Shown here in pieces: positions 34,579-43,599 of a stretch of DNA of 64,000 nucleotides. Numbering within the stretch: position 1 is the first letter of the stretch; each line of letters opens with the position of its first letter. The DNA comes from Planctomycetota bacterium. Its GTDB lineage: Bacteria > Planctomycetota > Phycisphaerae > Phycisphaerales > UBA1924. Below the pieces are notes generated by a model. It saw only the letters and a list, made by a program, of their open reading frames with translations, had not been told where the DNA came from and did no database searches. The stretch lies in assembly GCA_017303555.1 (NCBI GenBank), contig JAFLCN010000001.1, positions 186,001 to 250,000 of the forward strand, read 5' to 3'. The position numbers were made by a program, and so were the translations under genes.

Positions 34579-35700
34579 ATGGCCCATATCCTCGCTCGGA
34601 CGCGGGAAGGCATGAAGCAATCCGGGACAATCAGCGGGCCCGAGCAAACGCATCCGGGCACGGGTGCGGGGATCGCTCTGATTCTCACATCGCTCGCCTG
34701 CTGGACGACCATCCCGCTCTTTCTTCGGTTCTTCACTGGACAGGTGGACGGCTGGACGGCCAACGGCTGGCGCTACGGCTTCTCCGCGCTGCTCTGGCTT
34801 CCACTGCTGCTCGTGGCGGCCTGGAAACGAACTCTTCCGGCTGGCCTTTGGAAGGCGGCGCTCTGGCCGACCATTTTCAACACCGCTGCCCAGGTCTGCT
34901 TCGGACTTGCGCCCTACTTCGTTGATCCCAGCCTGATGACCTTCAGCCTTCGGTTCCAGATCGTTTTCGTGACGTGTGCCGCCGCGATCATGTTTCCCGC
35001 TGAACGGGCGATCATCAAGAAGCCCGGGTTTATCCTGGGCATCGCCATGGTGGTCTGCGGGACCATGCTCACCATTGCGCTCACGCCGGGCGGACTCGGA
35101 AAGGGAACCGCGGTCGGCGTCATCCTATCGATCGCTTCGGGCCTTCTCTACGCCGGATACGCGCTCAGCGTCCGCGCCACGATGCACGGAATGAAGCCGC
35201 TGCTCGCCTTCAGTGCTGTCAGCCAGCTCACGGCGGCGTTCATGATCGCGCTCATGATCCTCTTCGCTCGCGACCTCCAAACCAAGGAGCACGACTTCGG
35301 CCTCGGGGTCCTGAAAATGTCCGGGAGCATGTGGGCCATGATGCTGGCATCCGCGATCATCGGCATCGGCGTCGGGCACACGGCCTACTTCAAGAGCATC
35401 CAGGCGCTCGGGCTCGCGGTCTCGGCCGGAGTCGTGCAGTTGCAACCGATCACCGTCTCCATCATCGCTCCCTTTCTCTTCCCGCACGATGCGCACCTGA
35501 CCGTGGCACAGTGGGCGACTGGTTTGATCGCCGTTGCCGGTGCCGCGACGATGCTGATCACGCAGCATCTCGCCGCAAAGGCCAAATCCGTCGCTCCCAT
35601 CGACGAACTCGATGATCTGCCGGTTGATCCGGACGTGGCGTTTGTTGCCCAAAGCAACGAAATCTCTCCGGATTCGCAGGCCGGGTCCAAACGCCCCTGA
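34579..35700 (+). CDS. EamA/DMT-family transporter
   Basis: 373 residues, integral membrane protein with about ten hydrophobic segments in two repeats, for example GIALILTSLACWTTIPLFL, IVFVTCAAAIMF, LGIAMVVCGTMLTIALTP and AMMLASAIIGIGVGHTAYF. This is the drug/metabolite transporter arrangement. The C-terminal tail is cytosolic and acidic (APIDELDDLPVDPDVAF). Start at 34579; an ATG at 34612 directly after GGGAAGG is an alternative. Substrate unknown. Confidence 0.82.
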   Translation: MAHILARTREGMKQSGTISGPEQTHPGTGAGIALILTSLACWTTIPLFLRFFTGQVDGWTANGWRYGFSALLWLPLLLVAAWKRTLPAGLWKAALWPTIFNTAAQVCFGLAPYFVDPSLMTFSLRFQIVFVTCAAAIMFPAERAIIKKPGFILGIAMVVCGTMLTIALTPGGLGKGTAVGVILSIASGLLYAGYALSVRATMHGMKPLLAFSAVSQLTAAFMIALMILFARDLQTKEHDFGLGVLKMSGSMWAMMLASAIIGIGVGHTAYFKSIQALGLAVSAGVVQLQPITVSIIAPFLFPHDAHLTVAQWATGLIAVAGAATMLITQHLAAKAKSVAPIDELDDLPVDPDVAFVAQSNEISPDSQAGSKRP

Positions 35701-35941
35701 ACGGCGCTTTCCCGCCTTTTACACGGCTGAAAACGCTACTCATTCACCCGCTTCCGGCATTTGAAGGCTGGAGCCGTTGCCTCGGCTGGGGTCGGGCGAA
35801 TTCTCGATTTTTGGAAGGTCTGTGGCTAGGCTCTGCGTTACCCCCTGAGCGACATTCAGATCGCTCTGCCGCGGGGTTTCGTCGGGATGTAACGCACAGA
35901 ACCGCGGCATATCAGTCCACAGATCAATTGCAGACTCACAC

Positions 35942-35946
35942 GGAGG
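35942..35946 (+). promoter_or_regulatory. Ribosome site deciding the pckA TTG start
   Basis: GGAGG, 8 bases before the TTG at 35955. The nearest in-frame ATG (35811) would add 48 residues not seen in PEP carboxykinases and has no such site. The 254-base gap before it (35701-35954) otherwise shows no clear feature. Confidence 0.75.
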
Positions 35947-35954
35947 ATTCACAC

Positions 35955-37586
35955 TTGTCGAGCACCCCCACCGCTTCGCAGAAAGTCACGCCGTCGACGA
36001 GCTATCTCAGCAACCTGGATCTGGCTCCGCACAAGACCAGTTTCAACCTGAGCCCGGCGGAACTGGTGCAGCGAGCAGTGGCGGCAGGTGAAGGAACCTT
36101 GGCGGCGAACGGCGCGCTGGTGTGCATGACCGGCGACCGTACCGGCCGCAGCCCGAATGACAAGTACCTGGAAGAGACGCCGGGTATCAAGAACAACATC
36201 TGGTGGGGCAAGGTCAACCGCCCGTTCACGCCGGCGAACTTTGATGCCGCGCTGAAGATCGCGGTTGATCACCTGAACACCCGCCCGCACCTGTATGTGT
36301 TCGAGGGCTACGTCGGCGCCGATCCGAAGTATCGCCTGGGCGTGCGCGTCGTGACCGAGCAGGCGTGGCACAGCCTTTTCTGCTCAACGCTTTTCATTCG
36401 CCAAGGCAGCAAGGGCGCGGGGCCGGTGACCGGGCCTTTCCAGCAGGATTGGACCGTGATCAACGCGGGCCGCCGCCGCCTGACCAAGGAAGAGATGGAG
36501 AAGTTCGGCGTCAAGAGCCCGGTGCTGATTCTCCAGAGCCTGGAGCGCAAACTCGTCGTCATCATCGGCACCGAATACGCGGGCGAGATGAAGAAGAGCC
36601 TGTTCTACGCGATGAACTACGACATGCCGGAAGTCGGCGTGTTCCCGATGCACTGCTCGTGCAACACCGACATGAAGGGCGACAACGCGGCACTCTTCTT
36701 CGGGCTTTCGGGCACGGGCAAGACGACGCTGAGCGCCGATCCGAATCGCATGCTCATCGGCGACGATGAACACGGCTGGAGCGATCGCGGCGCGTTCAAC
36801 TTCGAGGGCGGCTGCTACGCCAAGTGCATCAAGCTCTCGAAGGAAGGCGAGCCGCAGATCTGGAACGCGATCAAGTTCGGAAGCGTGCTCGAGAACACCG
36901 TGATCGATCCGGTCTCGCGCATCCCGGATTACGACAGCGCGAAGCTCACTGAGAACACGCGCGTCACCTACCCCGTCGATTTCATCGACAACGCGATCAT
37001 CCCCAGCGTCTGCGGCAATCCGAAGAACGTCATCTTCCTCACCGCCGATGCGTACGGCGTCATGCCCCCCGTCAGCAAGCTGACGCCCGAGCAGGCGATG
37101 TACTACTTCATCAACGGCTACACCAGCAAGCTCGCCGGCACCGAGGCGGGCGTGACCGAGCCTCAGCCCAATTTCAGCCCGTGCTTCGGAGGCGTCTTCC
37201 TGCCGCGGCCTCCGGTGAGCTACGCCAAGCAGCTCGCCGACAAGATCAAGCAGCACGGCACGAACGTGTGGCTGCTCAACACCGGCTGGACCGGCGGGCC
37301 CTACGGAACCGGCCAACGTTTCAAACTCGCCTACACCCGTGCGTTTGTGACCGCGATTCTCGACGGCTCGCTCGCCAAGGCCGAGTACGCGACCGACCCG
37401 ATCTTCGGGCTGCATGTTCCGAAGGCTGTTCCGGGCGTCCCGAGCGATGTGCTGATGCCGCGGAATACGTGGAAGGATGGCGGCGCCTACGACGCGCAGG
37501 CCGCGAAGCTTGCGAAGGGCTTCCGCGAGAATGACAAGCAGTTTGAGATGCCGGAGGCGGTGCGCGGAGCGGGTCCGAAGGTGTAA
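35955..37586 (+). CDS. pckA: Phosphoenolpyruvate carboxykinase (ATP-type)
   Basis: Converts oxaloacetate and ATP to phosphoenolpyruvate and CO2, the first step of gluconeogenesis. 543 residues with a TTG start, matching the usual ~540. Signatures: GDRTGRSPNDKYL, FCSTLFIRQG region, the P-loop GLSGTGKTTLSADP, then GDDEHGWSDRGAFNFEGGCY (metal and nucleotide binding), and NTGWTGGPYG near the C-terminus. ATP-type rather than GTP-type by the P-loop sequence. Stands alone. Confidence 0.97.
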   Translation: MSSTPTASQKVTPSTSYLSNLDLAPHKTSFNLSPAELVQRAVAAGEGTLAANGALVCMTGDRTGRSPNDKYLEETPGIKNNIWWGKVNRPFTPANFDAALKIAVDHLNTRPHLYVFEGYVGADPKYRLGVRVVTEQAWHSLFCSTLFIRQGSKGAGPVTGPFQQDWTVINAGRRRLTKEEMEKFGVKSPVLILQSLERKLVVIIGTEYAGEMKKSLFYAMNYDMPEVGVFPMHCSCNTDMKGDNAALFFGLSGTGKTTLSADPNRMLIGDDEHGWSDRGAFNFEGGCYAKCIKLSKEGEPQIWNAIKFGSVLENTVIDPVSRIPDYDSAKLTENTRVTYPVDFIDNAIIPSVCGNPKNVIFLTADAYGVMPPVSKLTPEQAMYYFINGYTSKLAGTEAGVTEPQPNFSPCFGGVFLPRPPVSYAKQLADKIKQHGTNVWLLNTGWTGGPYGTGQRFKLAYTRAFVTAILDGSLAKAEYATDPIFGLHVPKAVPGVPSDVLMPRNTWKDGGAYDAQAAKLAKGFRENDKQFEMPEAVRGAGPKV

Positions 37587-37599
37587 GCGCGTTGTTTCG

Positions 37600-38337
37600 T
37601 CAGGTCCGGTCTGACAAATTCGTCGTCCGCAAGTCGGCGACATACTCCTCGGGAAAGAGTTCCGTATTCGGCGGGACTTCGTCGATCGAGTCAATCGCCG
37701 AATAGCGAATAACACCACCGAGCACCGAGGGCACTTCACGCCAGATTCGCTCTCCCCATGCGCGCACGTCGGTCGCCCACGGCTTGTCCATCACGCAATC
37801 CCCATCGTGCGTGAACCAGCAAATACTCCCAGCCATTGGTCCGCGCAGGACAACAAACCAACGCTCTTCGCTAAAGTTCACGCCAGCGAACGGGACGATG
37901 TCGTCCCATGTGTATGGAAGCGGTCCGAATTGAGCCTCCAATCCGTCTGGGAACCAGTCTCGCATGTGTGACCGCACCTCGTCCCATTCGTGCGGCGGGA
38001 AGAGCACGACCGCGCCGGCCAGTGCTTGGGCAACACGTCCAGCTCGATCGATTGTTCCAGTATTGGCTTTTCTTTCCAGTTCAGCCGAAGCAAATAAGCC
38101 AAGTCCATTGCCACCCGCAAGCACACTCCGCAACTGTGCCACGCTTTCAGTTTCCGGCAGTGCGGCCAGTGCCCTCTCGCCAGCCGCGGCATTTGGTGCT
38201 TCGCTGTATGTGTGAGTAAGCGCAACGTGCTTGAGCGGCACGCGAAATCGGCGCGGGTCGCTCCTTTGCGTGTTGTTCTTGCATACAAACGCGGGCGCCG
38301 GATCATTTATTCGCGGAAATAGCTTTGCGGCTTGCAT
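37600..38337 (-). CDS. Hypothetical protein, unrecognised
   Basis: 245 residues, no signal peptide or membrane segment. The C-terminal half has WFVVLRGPMAGSICWFTHDG and the ending EVPPNTELFPEEYVADL. It reminds me loosely of SMI1/KNR4-type (SUKH) immunity proteins, but the similarity is too weak to rely on. Base composition looks lower in GC than the flanks. Start taken at MQAAKLFPRIND; the frame upstream is open 37 codons further. Convergent with pckA with 13 bases between stops. Confidence 0.6.
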   Translation of the reverse strand: MQAAKLFPRINDPAPAFVCKNNTQRSDPRRFRVPLKHVALTHTYSEAPNAAAGERALAALPETESVAQLRSVLAGGNGLGLFASAELERKANTGTIDRAGRVAQALAGAVVLFPPHEWDEVRSHMRDWFPDGLEAQFGPLPYTWDDIVPFAGVNFSEERWFVVLRGPMAGSICWFTHDGDCVMDKPWATDVRAWGERIWREVPSVLGGVIRYSAIDSIDEVPPNTELFPEEYVADLRTTNLSDRT

Positions 38338-38392
38338 GACACAGAGGATACCGCATCGACGTCTGGCCAGTTCGTCCGCGGCCCGCCCGAAC

Positions 38393-38824
38393 TCACTCGG
38401 ACGTCCAGCTCTCCCACGGATTTGTGAGAAGAACTCCCGTTGCCTCAAAGTCCTTTACGTTACGGGTCATGATCCGCAGCCCGTGATGGAGCGCGGTCGC
38501 GGCGATCAGTCCATCGGCGGCGTGCAGCGTCCGGCCAGCGCTCGCCGCCTTCGCTGTGATCTCTCCCCAAAGTTGCGCGATATCGCGATCGATGGACAAA
38601 ATTCGGTCGGCGAAATGCCGCTCTGTCATGCCGAACCACGTTTCCAAATCACGGCGTCTTGCGCCGGCCGGCAGCCGCGCGATCCCGTGGGCGATCTCGC
38701 CGATTGATATCACGCTGATGAACAGATCGGATGGGTCCGCCGCGGCGAGCCGCTGCTTGACCGAGGCATGACCATCTGGTTTGCGGGCTTCAGATAGCAC
38801 ATCCGTGTCGATCAGCGTTTTCAT
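38393..38824 (-). CDS. PIN-domain toxin (VapC-like)
   Basis: 143 residues. PIN ribonuclease fold with the acidic residues expected: LIDTDVLSEARK (Asp6 and Asp8 region), ISVISIGEIAHGIARL (Glu43 region), and HAADGLIAATALHHG (Asp near 102). VapC toxins cut RNA, often tRNA or rRNA. Preceded 32 bases upstream by its antitoxin gene, in the usual order. Part of a small patch with the orphan at 37600. Active-site residues look intact. Confidence 0.9.
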   Translation of the reverse strand: MKTLIDTDVLSEARKPDGHASVKQRLAAADPSDLFISVISIGEIAHGIARLPAGARRRDLETWFGMTERHFADRILSIDRDIAQLWGEITAKAASAGRTLHAADGLIAATALHHGLRIMTRNVKDFEATGVLLTNPWESWTSE

Positions 38825-38856
38825 GAGTTGGTCGCTCGCACGTTCAAGATGTCAAT

Positions 38857-39099
38857 TCAGAGCGACACATCACGCATGGGTGAATCGCTTCGAGGCAACC
38901 GCTGCAGATCATCGATGCGCGGACCTTTGAGCAGCCAATCGGTGAATGTGGGCGACTTGCCGGTCAGTTGCTCGAATTGGTCCGCAGGAAGAAGGACGAA
39001 AGCGTCCTTGCGTCGACGGATGATCTGAGGACCATCTCGCCGCGCGCGATCGAGCAGTTCACTCAGGCGGTTTTTGGCGTCGGCGAGATTCCAGGTCAT
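38857..39099 (-). CDS. Phd/YefM-type antitoxin
   Basis: 80 residues. The N-terminal half, MTWNLADAKNRLSELLDRAR followed by GPQIIRRRKDAFVLLPADQF, matches Phd/YefM DNA-binding antitoxins. The C-terminal half (TDWLLKGPRIDDLQRLP) should wrap the toxin. Represses its own operon through the palindromes just upstream and neutralises the adjacent PIN toxin. First gene of the pair. Confidence 0.9.
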   Translation of the reverse strand: MTWNLADAKNRLSELLDRARRDGPQIIRRRKDAFVLLPADQFEQLTGKSPTFTDWLLKGPRIDDLQRLPRSDSPMRDVSL

Positions 39100-39123
39100 G
39101 GTTGTGCCTCCGAGTGGATTCGG

Positions 39124-39145
39124 TAGACTAGTCTAGCTGATCTAG
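39124..39145. promoter_or_regulatory. Toxin-antitoxin operator region
   Basis: TAGACTAGTCTA at 39124-39135 is a perfect 12-base palindrome, and a second TCTAG follows at 39141-39145, 25 bases upstream of the antitoxin start. Such dyads are where Phd-type antitoxins bind to repress their operon; assignment is inference. Confidence 0.65.
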
Positions 39146-39266
39146 CCTAAATGACTATCGGCAGGCTGTTGCGTACAGGTCGTGCATTATGGGACGTTTC
39201 GATTCGGGTGCCGCAAGGTTGAATCCGGTATCGTTCGTCGGGCAGGCAACCCAAGCGACCTTTCAC

Positions 39267-40553
39267 ATGACCGTCTCCCACTGGCGCAGATCCGCTCAAT
39301 CCCCCACCACGCTCGACGTGGGGACGTGCATCGTCGGCGCGGGTGTCTGCGGCGTTTCCGCCGCAATCGCACTCCAGAAGCGCAACGAGTCCTTTGTCAT
39401 CCTCGAACGGCATGCGCTCGCGAGCGGTGCTTCGTCGCGCAACGCCGGCTTCCTCATGCGCGGCGCGGCGTGTCACTACGCGGAAGCAATCGATCTTTAC
39501 GGCCGCGCTCCGGCGCGCGATCTCTGGCGATTCACCGAGGCAAACCTCGAAGGCCTGCGGCACGAAGGATGCGAATCGCTGGAAAGCTACCGGCGGATTC
39601 CTTCAACGCTGCTCGCGCTGCGTGCCGGAGATTCGGGCGAGGTGTGGGAACCGGACGCGGCGTACGCGAAGTTAAATCGTGCCGGGCTCGAACGCTCGCT
39701 GACGTTGATGCGTGAAGATGGGCTCGAAGTCGGCTGGCTCGAACCCGGTGACAAGGCCGCGCCTGCGGATAGTGCTTGGAAGTCGGGTCGCATCTCGTGC
39801 GCACTCGTGAATCCATCGGACGCGAGCGTGAATTCGTATCAACTGATGAAACTGCTCGCGGGCAAGCTTGCTTCGCCGGTGCTTGAGAATCAGGAGGTTT
39901 TTGGGATTGAGGATGGGGAAGGGCGGTCGCTGCTTCACGATGCCGCTGCAACAAACCAACCCACCCCCAACCCCCTCCCTCGGGGAGGGGGCTTCGGAAA
40001 AGTCGTCGTGCGTGCGGCGGATTTCACTGTTCGCTGCGAGCGCGTGCTGGTTTGCACGAATGCCTGCGCATCGCTGTTGCTCCCTCAGTTTGAGAATCTC
40101 GTGAAACCCCGGCGGGGCCAGATGCTGGGCCTCGCGCCGAACGGCCGCACGCTCGCAGCCTCGTACTACGCGAACGACGGGAGCGAGTACTTCCGTCAGG
40201 CGGCAGACGGAACGATTGTGGTCGGGGGCTGCCGCACGTATTTCGCGGAGCAGGAGGTCGGTTTCGAAGACCGAACGACGGCGAACGTGCAGAATGCACT
40301 CGAATCGTTCGCGCGGGCGATGCTCGGCTACAGCAAGAGTGAGCCGCTGCCCATCATCTCGCGCTGGGCGGGGACGATGGGTTTCTCGCCGGATGGGCTG
40401 CCACTGATCGGGCCGATCGCGCCACAGTCACCGGTCTGGTTCTGCGGCGGCTTCACGGGGCATGGCATGTCGATGGGCTACAAGGCGGCACACGAAGCGG
40501 TGGATGCGATGCTCTCCGGCCGCGAGCCGCTCTTTTCGATCTCGCGTGTCTGA
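39267..40553 (+). CDS. FAD-dependent oxidoreductase (DAO family)
   Basis: 428 residues of the D-amino-acid oxidase/GlpO-like type. N-terminal FAD-binding GxGxxG: CIVGAGVCGVSAAIALQKR, then ASGASSRNAGFLMRG. The C-terminal region has RWAGTMGFSPDGLPLIGP and FCGGFTGHGMSMGYKAAHEA, typical for this family. Around residue 230-247 an unusual insert reads NQPTPNPLPRGGGFGK and is encoded by a perfect DNA hairpin (39971-39991), a repeat that has gone into the gene in frame. The start is uncertain: the ATG at 39267 is taken, with one at 39189 upstream. Substrate unknown, probably an amine. Confidence 0.82.
   Translation: MTVSHWRRSAQSPTTLDVGTCIVGAGVCGVSAAIALQKRNESFVILERHALASGASSRNAGFLMRGAACHYAEAIDLYGRAPARDLWRFTEANLEGLRHEGCESLESYRRIPSTLLALRAGDSGEVWEPDAAYAKLNRAGLERSLTLMREDGLEVGWLEPGDKAAPADSAWKSGRISCALVNPSDASVNSYQLMKLLAGKLASPVLENQEVFGIEDGEGRSLLHDAAATNQPTPNPLPRGGGFGKVVVRAADFTVRCERVLVCTNACASLLLPQFENLVKPRRGQMLGLAPNGRTLAASYYANDGSEYFRQAADGTIVVGGCRTYFAEQEVGFEDRTTANVQNALESFARAMLGYSKSEPLPIISRWAGTMGFSPDGLPLIGPIAPQSPVWFCGGFTGHGMSMGYKAAHEAVDAMLSGREPLFSISRV
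39971..39991. repeat. Palindromic REP-like element inside the oxidoreductase gene
   Basis: CCCCCTCCC, loop TCG, GGGAGGGGG: a 9-bp perfect stem. It is translated as part of NQPTPNPLPRGGGFG, a peptide typical of palindromic repeats that have landed in coding regions. A compositionally similar hairpin is at 30093. The element does not break the frame. Confidence 0.7.
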
Positions 40554-40643
40554 AAGAAAGTCCGGGGCGCGCGAGACGGTGCAGATCGATGACAAGAAGG
40601 CATCGAGGCAGGAGGCATCAAGGCATCAAGTACCGGACGCGCT

Positions 40644-41429
40644 TCAGGCTTTGGCTGCGGTCGCTGCTGCCGCCTTGACGATTCCGGCAAACTCCGGGGC
40701 CTTCAGTGATGCGCCACCGATCAATCCGCCATCGATGTCCGGTTGACGGAACAGCTCTTCGGCGTTGCTGGCCTTCACGCTTCCGCCATAGATGATGCGG
40801 GTGCGTTTGGCGACATCGGCGTTGTACATCTGGCTCAGCAACTTGCGGAGCTTGGCGTGGACATCCTGCGCATCTTCGGGGGTCGCGGTTTTGCCGGTTC
40901 CGATGGCCCAGACCGGCTCGTAGGCGATGACGATTTTTTCGAGCGCATCGGCGGAGATGTCGGCAAGGCCGCCGCGCAGCTGGCGCTGATTGACCGGATC
41001 GGTGTGGCCGGATTCGCGCTGTTCCAGCGTTTCGCCGATGCAGAGGATTCCGGTCAAGCCGGCCTCGACGATCGCTCGCAGTTTCACGTTGACGATTTCG
41101 TCGGTTTCGCCGATGACGTGGCGGCGTTCGCTGTGACCCGCGAGCACGGTCTGCACGCCGCAGTCTTTCAACATTTCGAGCGAGACTTCGCCGGTGAACG
41201 CGCCGTCGGGCTTGTTGTAGCAATCCTGCGCGCCGAGCTGGATCGAGCTGCCCCGGTCACGGAGGATCGACCGCACGGCAAGCAGATAGGGAAAGGGCGG
41301 GTAGATCGCAATATCGACACCGCTCACGGGCGCGAGCGCATCGACCACACCCCGCGTGAGATCCGCGCTGGTGGTGCGGTTGGTGTTCATCTTCCAGTTG
41401 CCGCCGACGAAGGGCTTTCGATCCCGCAC
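40644..41429 (-). CDS. tpiA: Triosephosphate isomerase (GTG start)
   Basis: Interconverts dihydroxyacetone phosphate and glyceraldehyde 3-phosphate. 261 residues with a GTG start, giving VRDRKPFVGGNWKMN (catalytic Lys in GNWKMN). Other motifs: GHSERRHVIGE (catalytic His), AYEPVWAIGTGKTA (catalytic Glu), IIYGGSVKASNA and GGLIGGASL. The nearest in-frame ATG would lie about 97 codons upstream, far before the family start. An Ala-rich tail ends the protein. Active site intact. Confidence 0.95.
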   Translation of the reverse strand: MRDRKPFVGGNWKMNTNRTTSADLTRGVVDALAPVSGVDIAIYPPFPYLLAVRSILRDRGSSIQLGAQDCYNKPDGAFTGEVSLEMLKDCGVQTVLAGHSERRHVIGETDEIVNVKLRAIVEAGLTGILCIGETLEQRESGHTDPVNQRQLRGGLADISADALEKIVIAYEPVWAIGTGKTATPEDAQDVHAKLRKLLSQMYNADVAKRTRIIYGGSVKASNAEELFRQPDIDGGLIGGASLKAPEFAGIVKAAAATAAKA

Positions 41430-41436
41430 GCTCGCG

Positions 41437-41442
41437 CTCCTC
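41437..41442 (-). promoter_or_regulatory. Ribosome site of tpiA
   Basis: GAGGAG read on the minus strand, 7 bases before the GTG at 41429. It supports the GTG start over upstream codons. Confidence 0.7.
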
Positions 41443-41664
41443 AATTCACCCGAGTAAAGGGGCCACCAGATTTGTGGCCCGAAAACCGGGAGGATACTCA
41501 TGCCGGATTGGACGCGTGCGGATTTGGGGCGTGGACCTCCCATGTCTGGTCCGGTTCTGGCCGGTTTTCTCGGACTTTTGTGCAATTGGATTGCACAATC
41601 TTCGCTCTCCTGCGAAGATAGGAACGAGCCGCTTCGGCCCCGGTGTCTTCGCTCAGGAGGATGG

Positions 41665-43500
41665 ATGTTCAAAGCAGGATTCGTCGGATGCGCCGGCATG
41701 GCGCTCATGGCCACTCTCACGCTTCACGCCGGCGCGGGTCAGGCGGATGCACCGTCCTCGATCCTGCGGAATTCGGGCGAATCGCTCGACGGATTCGAGC
41801 CCGGCAAGGGCTTTGCATCGCGTGAGGTGATCGAGGCGATTCCGCGGTTTCATCCGACCCAGATCCTCGTTCGGATGGAGCCGTTCGTCGATCGGGCAGC
41901 GCAGGATGCGACGCTTCGTGCCGCGGGAGCTGGAGAGACGCTTCGAACAATCGGCATCGTTCCGGGCTTGCGGGTTGTTTCGGTCGCGCCCGGCACGGTT
42001 GAAGCCGTGTGCGCAAATCTGAACGGGCAACCCGGCGTGAAGTATGCCTCGCCCGATTACGTGCGCCGAGCGCACGCTCAATCCGTCCCGTATGGCATCT
42101 CGCTGGTGAAGGCCGACATCTCCTGGGCCAAGTACGGCAAGGGTGGCGGGGCGAAGGTCGCCGTGCTCGACACCGGACTCGATCTCACGCACCCCGATCT
42201 TCCGGCCACAATCGCAAACGCCTCGTTCGTTCCCGGGCTGACGGTTGACGATTACAACCAGCACGGCACGCACTGCTCCGGTACGGTCCTGGGGCTCGAC
42301 AACACCGAGGGCGTCATCGGCGTCGGGCCGAGCGCCTCGCTCATCATCGGCAAGGTGCTGAACAACGGCGGCTACGGCGTTGACAGTTGGATCGCCACCG
42401 CGATCGACTGGGCGGTGCTTCAGGGTGCCGACGTCATCAGCATGTCGCTGGGTGAGGACATCCCCGATCCGGCGCTCGAAGAAGCCTGCCTGAACGCGTT
42501 CAACGCGGGCGTACTCGTTGTCGCTTCGGCGGGCAATGCCGCGAACTCGGCACCGAACTATCCGGCTTCGTTCCCGGGCGTGATGTCGATCTCCGCCGTC
42601 GATTCGAGCTCGCAGCTCGCAACTTTCTCGAGTTTCGGATCGGCTGTCTCGGTGACAGCGCCGGGCGTCGATGTGCTCTCCTCCATTCCGACCGTGACCA
42701 CGACGGTTACTTTCTCCAACATCGCGCGTGCCGCACGCAATCTTTCCGGCGCGCGGGGAGGATCACTCACCGGGCAGGTCGTCTACTGCGGCTTCGGCAG
42801 CGTGCCGGCGGATTTCCCGGCCAACGTCGCCGGCCGCATCGCCCACATCCGGCGGGGAAACAACACCACGTTCGCGGTGAAGGCTCAGAACGCGCTCGAC
42901 GCCGGCGCCATCGGCGTCATCATCTCGAACAATACGGGCGGAAACGCGACCTTCACCGGCTCGCTGAACACGCACATTCCCGTTCCCGTCTCTTCCATCA
43001 GCCAGAACGACGGCAATGCGCTCCAGGCGCTCACCCTGCCGACCGCGACGTTCAACCAGGCCATCACCGGCCACACCTACGACTACCTCAGCGGCACATC
43101 CATGTCCTGCCCGCACACTTCGGGCGCGGCGGCGATGCTGATCGGGCTGTTCAATTCCGTTTCGCAGCCCGCCCCGCTGCCGCCCGCGAGCCTGCGCTGG
43201 ATCATCGAACGAACCAGCGTGGACCTCGGCGCGACGGGCCGCGACGATTTCTTCGGATGGGGATTGGTCGATGTCAAGGCCGGCGCGGACTACCTGTACG
43301 GGCGTGCGGTCTGCCGGGGCGACCTGAACGCGGACGGGATCGTTGACGACGCCGACTTTGTCGGCTTTGTCGGCTTCTACGACAGCCTGGTCTCGCCCGG
43401 CGGCGCGTGGACCGGGGCCGATTTCAACGGCGACGGCTACGCGGACGATGCCGACTTCGTCATTTTCGCATCGACGTACGACTCGCTCGTCTGCCCCTGA
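41665..43500 (+). CDS. Secreted subtilase (S8) with PA insert and dockerin-like tail
   Basis: 611 residues. Signal peptide from MFKAGFVGCAGMALMATLTL. An inhibitor-like N-terminal part (about 60-130) precedes the catalytic domain. Triad: Asp169 (VLDTGLDLTHPD), His200 (HGTHCSGTV), Ser479 (GTSMSCPHTSGAA). Between His and Ser is a protease-associated (PA)-like insert, IAHIRRGNNTTFAVKAQNAL...GVIISNNTGGN. The C-terminal 60 residues have two EF-hand/dockerin-like loops (DLNADGIVDDADF and DFNGDGYADDADF), bracketed by Cys, ending DSLVCP. This tail is typical of secreted Phycisphaerae proteins and may be a sorting or anchoring signal. AGGAGG 4 bases before the ATG. First of a tandem pair. Confidence 0.93.
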   Translation: MFKAGFVGCAGMALMATLTLHAGAGQADAPSSILRNSGESLDGFEPGKGFASREVIEAIPRFHPTQILVRMEPFVDRAAQDATLRAAGAGETLRTIGIVPGLRVVSVAPGTVEAVCANLNGQPGVKYASPDYVRRAHAQSVPYGISLVKADISWAKYGKGGGAKVAVLDTGLDLTHPDLPATIANASFVPGLTVDDYNQHGTHCSGTVLGLDNTEGVIGVGPSASLIIGKVLNNGGYGVDSWIATAIDWAVLQGADVISMSLGEDIPDPALEEACLNAFNAGVLVVASAGNAANSAPNYPASFPGVMSISAVDSSSQLATFSSFGSAVSVTAPGVDVLSSIPTVTTTVTFSNIARAARNLSGARGGSLTGQVVYCGFGSVPADFPANVAGRIAHIRRGNNTTFAVKAQNALDAGAIGVIISNNTGGNATFTGSLNTHIPVPVSSISQNDGNALQALTLPTATFNQAITGHTYDYLSGTSMSCPHTSGAAAMLIGLFNSVSQPAPLPPASLRWIIERTSVDLGATGRDDFFGWGLVDVKAGADYLYGRAVCRGDLNADGIVDDADFVGFVGFYDSLVSPGGAWTGADFNGDGYADDADFVIFASTYDSLVCP

Positions 43501-43599
43501 TAATCTGGGACCACGCGCACGCGCCGAGACCGACTCGGAGCTTCATTCGCCTCGCCGGGTACGAACCGAGACGCAAGACTCGGAGAATGGGAAACCGCC

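Noticed and set aside
37600-38337. SUKH-type immunity protein call
   Set aside because: The resemblance is limited to a short C-terminal stretch and no toxin partner is adjacent, so it is left as hypothetical.
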